Part shown: piece by piece, positions 22,136-24,771 of the stretch
How positions within the stretch are numbered: the stretch's first letter is position 1
Layout: the number at the start of each line of letters is the position of its first letter
DNA from: an uncultured Rubrobacteraceae bacterium
Lineage (GTDB): Bacteria > Actinomycetota > Rubrobacteria > Rubrobacterales > Rubrobacteraceae
Assembly: GCA_902806105.1 (NCBI GenBank)
Contig: CADCVI010000187.1
Location: 1 to 24,771, forward strand
Length of the DNA: 24,771 nt
Direction: 5' to 3'
Notes under the pieces: generated by a model
Database searches by the model: none
Told to the model about the DNA's origin: nothing
Seen by the model: only the letters and a program-made list of their open reading frames with translations
Made by a program: the position numbers and the translations under genes

Positions 22136-23026
22136 TTGACGGCTTCACGAAGGTTTCCCCAGGTCGACCACGCGGATGCGGCCGGGGAGCTGGAGGAGAT
22201 CTACGGGGACATGCAGGCCACCTTGCGGGTCGCGTGGGTGGCGTTCGCCTGCCGGGTGCTCGCCACCTTCCCCGCCTACCTCCCGCTCGCCTGGCGCGCG
22301 GCCAAACCGAACCTCACGACGCGTTACGCCGAGCGTGCGGCCGACGAGCTGCGCGGCCTGGCCCTGCTCCCCGGAGCCGCCCCCCCGGACCCGCGGCCCG
22401 AGCTGCGCAAGTTGGGATGGGACGACGCGCGCGTCGGCGAGGTGCGGCGCGCCCTCGACCTTCTCAACTACGGCAACCCGAAGTACATGCTGCTCCTCGC
22501 CGCCTGGGCAGAGGGGATACAGGGCCGCTCGTCGGGTGGAGCGGACCTCTCCCCGGAGGACGCAGCCCCCGTCCCGTACGGCCTGCCCGACGGGGCCGCT
22601 CCGCTCCGGCTGGTCGACCCGGACGAAGCGTCCCCCGAGGTGCAGGCCCTCTTCGAGCGGGTGACCGACTCGCACTATCACCACGGCCCGTCGAGCGACT
22701 ACCGGGTCCTGGCGGCCTGGCCGGACTACCTCCGCCTCGCGCTCGACGGGGCGCTGGAGCCGGTGGTTCGAACCGAGGAATACGACGCGGTCGCGCGGAC
22801 GCTGCTCGTGAGGGCCCGCGAGCTGGTGCGCGGCTTCCCGGCCCCCGCCGGGGTCGGGCGCGAACAGCTCGCCGGCTCGTGCTCCCCGTCGGAGATCGCG
22901 GGTATAACCGGTCTGTTGTTCATGTACCAGCGCTTCATCTGCGACGTGACTATAGACATGGTCCGGCTGAAGCAGGCGCTCGACGGGCGCGAGGCGGCTG
23001 CCGCTTCTCCGTTCCCGCCTCCCTAG
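22136..23026 (+). CDS. dehI: DehI-type (group I) 2-haloacid dehalogenase
   Basis: A 296-residue protein closely resembling group I alpha-haloacid dehalogenases such as Pseudomonas DehI: GELEEIYGDMQATLRVAWVA, ACRVLATFPAYLPLAWR, NYGNPKYMLLL, HYHHGPSSDYRVLA, RARELVRGFPAPAGV and LLFMYQRFICDVTIDM. The water-activating aspartate is Asp188 (DehI Asp189) and Trp34 is kept. The residue two before it, Ala187 in DehI and Asn in D-specific relatives, is Ser186 here. These enzymes convert 2-haloacids to 2-hydroxyacids without an ester intermediate. TTG start at 22136; AGGAG is 11 bases upstream, a rather long spacing. It is probably co-transcribed with the amidase. Confidence 0.92.
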   Translation: MTASRRFPQVDHADAAGELEEIYGDMQATLRVAWVAFACRVLATFPAYLPLAWRAAKPNLTTRYAERAADELRGLALLPGAAPPDPRPELRKLGWDDARVGEVRRALDLLNYGNPKYMLLLAAWAEGIQGRSSGGADLSPEDAAPVPYGLPDGAAPLRLVDPDEASPEVQALFERVTDSHYHHGPSSDYRVLAAWPDYLRLALDGALEPVVRTEEYDAVARTLLVRARELVRGFPAPAGVGREQLAGSCSPSEIAGITGLLFMYQRFICDVTIDMVRLKQALDGREAAAASPFPPP

Positions 23027-23719
23027 CCTCCCCCGAACGCTTCTCGATCTCCTTCTCGGGCCGCACCGTAACCCAGGACGTCGGCGATCCTGCCGGGCCC
23101 GACGAGCAGGGCGGGGGCAGCGGGAGGGATACTACGGCTCCTCGGCGAGCGGCACGAGGCCCCACGGAACTCCGCAGCCAGTCCTTCAGCGAGGGGATGA
23201 TCTTCCTCTTCGTCGAGGGACTGGTCGGCGCTGGGGCCGAAGGAAAAGCTGGTCACCGCGACCGGGTTGGCCCTCGGCCCCAGTACCCTTGCTACCCCGC
23301 CGAGGCCCGGCAACTTTTCGCCTCACTCGAATTGGAGGGCGGGCAACTCGTTCTCCCGTCCGGCCTTCACCCCGCAGAGCGTTCTCTCCCCGTCCTCTGG
23401 CGGCCCCGCCGCTCGCGAGCCCCGAGGACCCGCTCGTGGTCAGAGACGCGGCTAGCAGGGCGGCGTACCTCGTCGCGGTGCCAGCTAGCGGCTCCGGCTC
23501 CGCGGGGGCCGGCGGCGGGAGATCCAAGCCCTCCCCCATCCCCTCTCGCCCGGCGAGATCCCAGGTCCGCTCTGGCACCCACCGCCCCGCCGGCACGGCA
23601 GCCGGGATGGCATATGCGAAGCTCCCGGCCTCCTCGGCGACCTCCTCCTAACTCCCCCTTGTCCCCCGCTCCCACAACTCTCTCCGTCAGCGCTTTTCAC
23701 CCTCCGCATATATCAGATC

Positions 23720-23758
23720 CTGCCAATGCGGCGCTATCCCGTGGGCTTGCGTTGGCAG
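23720..23758. repeat. Inverted repeat, 9 of 10 bases paired
   Basis: CTGCCAATGC (23720-23729) and GCGTTGGCAG (23749-23758), 19-base spacer. It lies downstream of the ParA-partner gene and could be part of a terminator or a centromere-like site. Confidence 0.35.
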
Positions 23759-23843
23759 CACGGATAAGATGCCGCAGCCGAGCGGATCCGGGAAAGGGCG
23801 AACGACGGGGCGGACGAAGGGCATCGGCCCGTCTGTTACAAAA

Positions 23844-23871
23844 GTAGCGGACGCTACAGGCGGGACGCCTG
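23844..23871. terminator. Two back-to-back short hairpins
   Basis: GTAGCG-GA-CGCTAC (23844-23857) is followed, sharing one base, by CAGGCG-GGA-CGCCTG (23857-23871). They lie about 20 bases past the stop of the minus-strand ParA-partner gene, a reasonable transcript end. Confidence 0.4.
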
Positions 23872-23891
23872 ATCGGGGTGACGGTGGCCGG

Positions 23892-24428
23892 CTACCCCTG
23901 GTCCTCCCCCACCATCCCCTCCATCGTCTCCCTAAGCACCCCGACCGCCGTGAGCCCACGCCGTTTCAGCTCCAGGGTCCAGAGGTAACGCTCCCTGGCC
24001 GTGACCGTGAACGTCATGTTGACCGGGGTCTCGGCCGGGACCAACTTCCCGCCCTTCCCTGGCACCATCCCTCCAGCATCCTCCCTGCCGTTCTCTCCGG
24101 ACGAGGCTCTCCCCCGCCCCCCGCCCCTCGCGGCCGGGGCTCTTCCTGTGATCATGGTTTCACCGGTCTCGCCCTCTCCGGGGCTCTTCCTCCTGCCGCG
24201 AGACCCGGCGCCCGGACTCTTGCCGTTCGAGCTCGCGCGCGTCTTCCGGGGAGCCGCCTTCTTCGGCGTCTCCTCGACGCGTGGCGCTGGTTTGCCTCCC
24301 TCCGGCGCTGCTATCGGGGTGGCGACGGCCTCCCCCTCGGGCGTCTCCTGGGCCGTCGCCTTCTCGCCCGGCTGCTGCACCACGCCGAAGGCCTCGCGCA
24401 GCGAGCGCTTCTTCTTGCCCTCAGCCAC
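23892..24428 (-). CDS. Probable partition partner of ParA, with C-terminal ribbon-helix-helix-like domain
   Basis: A 178-residue protein. Residues 1-135 are low-complexity, rich in Gly, Pro, Lys, Glu and Ala, probably disordered. Residues 136-173 (VNMTFTVTARERYLWTLELK, then RRGLTAVGVLRETMEGM) have the strand-helix-helix pattern of ribbon-helix-helix DNA-binding proteins. GTG start at 24428 overlaps the end of the ParA gene by 8 bases, with AGGAGGT five bases upstream. Small RHH proteins often serve as centromere binders for ParA ATPases, with a flexible N-terminal arm that stimulates ATP hydrolysis. That role fits here but the RHH call is by pattern only. Confidence 0.65.
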   Translation of the reverse strand: MAEGKKKRSLREAFGVVQQPGEKATAQETPEGEAVATPIAAPEGGKPAPRVEETPKKAAPRKTRASSNGKSPGAGSRGRRKSPGEGETGETMITGRAPAARGGGRGRASSGENGREDAGGMVPGKGGKLVPAETPVNMTFTVTARERYLWTLELKRRGLTAVGVLRETMEGMVGEDQG

Positions 24429-24771
24429 CGATTACCTCCTTCCACGCGCCCTCGTACTCCTCCAGGTAGGTCGGGCGGCTCCCGAAGCCGTCCTCGTAGC
24501 GGGTGAGAGCCCGGATGCGGGACCCGAGGAGCGGGAAGCCTCCCAGGAGGTCCTCGGCCTCCCGGGCCAGCTTCTTTCGCCCGTCCCAGCGCGTGAGAAG
24601 GATGCTCGTGTCGAGGTCTCCCCTGGTTGCCTCGACGTCCAGGAGGACCTCGAGCGTCGCCCGGAGCCGGTTCACGTCCACCCCGGTGGGCGCGACCGGT
24701 ACGACCACGCGGTCGGCGACCGCCGACGCGGCCCTCAACACCTCCCGGTCGTTGGGAGGCGTGTCGATGAT
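24421..24771 (-). CDS. parA: ParA-family ATPase, C-terminal 116 residues (runs off the right edge)
   Basis: The frame enters at the window edge with IIDTPPNDREVLRAASAVAD, the Walker B region of ParA/MinD ATPases (IIDTPP), then RVVVPVAPTGVDVNRLRATL, SILLTRWDGRKKLAREAEDLL and a C-terminal end YLEEYEGAWKEVIGG. The Walker A part lies outside the window. ParA ATPases move plasmids or chromosomes over the nucleoid with a DNA-bound partner. The downstream overlapping gene is the likely partner, which suggests a plasmid or plasmid-derived region. Confidence 0.85.
   Translation of the reverse strand: MIDTPPNDREVLRAASAVADRVVVPVAPTGVDVNRLRATLEVLLDVEATRGDLDTSILLTRWDGRKKLAREAEDLLGGFPLLGSRIRALTRYEDGFGSRPTYLEEYEGAWKEVIGG

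Larger units (their letters stand above)
23027..23891 (-). pseudogene. 865-base stretch without an intact gene; probable decayed minus-strand coding sequence
   Basis: Protein-like segments appear on the minus strand in different frames: FAYAIPAAVPAGRWVPERTW and PLAGTATRYAALLAASLTT (about 23620-23430), then DGERTLCGVKAGRENELPAL (about 23390-23330), then LGPRANPVAVTSFSFGPSAD and DEEEDHPLAEGLAAEF (about 23290-23170). Stops and frame changes separate them. I do not recognise the family. The part nearer 23700-23891 holds only inverted repeats. Confidence 0.35.

Noticed and set aside
22234..23847. 537-codon open frame on the plus strand
   Set aside because: Runs in another frame through the dehalogenase gene and on through non-coding DNA; composition dominated by Arg, Pro and Ala.
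1..24771. CRISPR arrays, tRNA and rRNA genes
   Set aside because: No regularly spaced short repeats, no cloverleaf with TTCGA-type arm and no rRNA-like sequence were seen on either strand.

Overview
The window is high-GC DNA with frequent GTG and TTG starts, strong AGGAGG ribosome sites, and AGG and ATA codons well represented. With the gene families seen, this fits a Rubrobacter-like actinobacterium. That is an inference; there is no rRNA or marker gene here to confirm it. A ParA-type ATPase overlapping a small ribbon-helix-helix-like protein at the right edge suggests a plasmid, megaplasmid or integrated accessory region.

Left part (1-9692): a GntR regulator (partial, minus strand) faces a long plus-strand catabolic cluster. 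A promoter at 553-582 carries two near-identical palindromic operators and precedes a GlpF-type channel, a GMC oxidoreductase, a zinc alcohol dehydrogenase, an unrecognised conserved-looking protein, a RuBisCO-like protein (RLP), a DUF1537 kinase (OiaK-like), a D-apionate oxidoisomerase (ApnO-like) and a BKACE/DUF849 enzyme. The last five genes are tightly packed. ApnO, OiaK and RLP are the known core of D-apionate breakdown: apionate to 3-oxo-isoapionate, to its 4-phosphate, then RLP-catalysed decarboxylation or transcarboxylation/hydrolysis. The channel and two dehydrogenases probably bring in and oxidise a polyol or sugar that feeds this core. The BKACE gene and the 134-aa protein have no assigned step and are the most novel elements.

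Middle part (9693-20277): a patchwork of small units. It holds a GFA-type protein and an alpha/beta hydrolase with paired operators; a PIN/AbrB toxin-antitoxin pair; a tandem duplication of (sigma-factor 3' end + membrane-anchored protein 5' end) in which opposite members have decayed; a 152-bp repeat at 13373 and 19268 that truncates the sigma gene in one place and forms the leader of an SMP-30 gene in the other; a divergent LysR/quinone-reductase-like pair; a TetR gene with a perfect 24-bp operator beside an MSAD-like tautomerase; a DUF1801 protein; and a frameshifted transposase remnant.

Right part (20614-24771): an amidase and a DehI-type 2-haloacid dehalogenase on the same strand, plausibly an operon converting a 2-halo-amide through a 2-haloacid to a 2-hydroxyacid. 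Then come about 860 bp without an intact gene (probable decayed minus-strand coding sequence) and the ParA/partner pair cut by the window edge.
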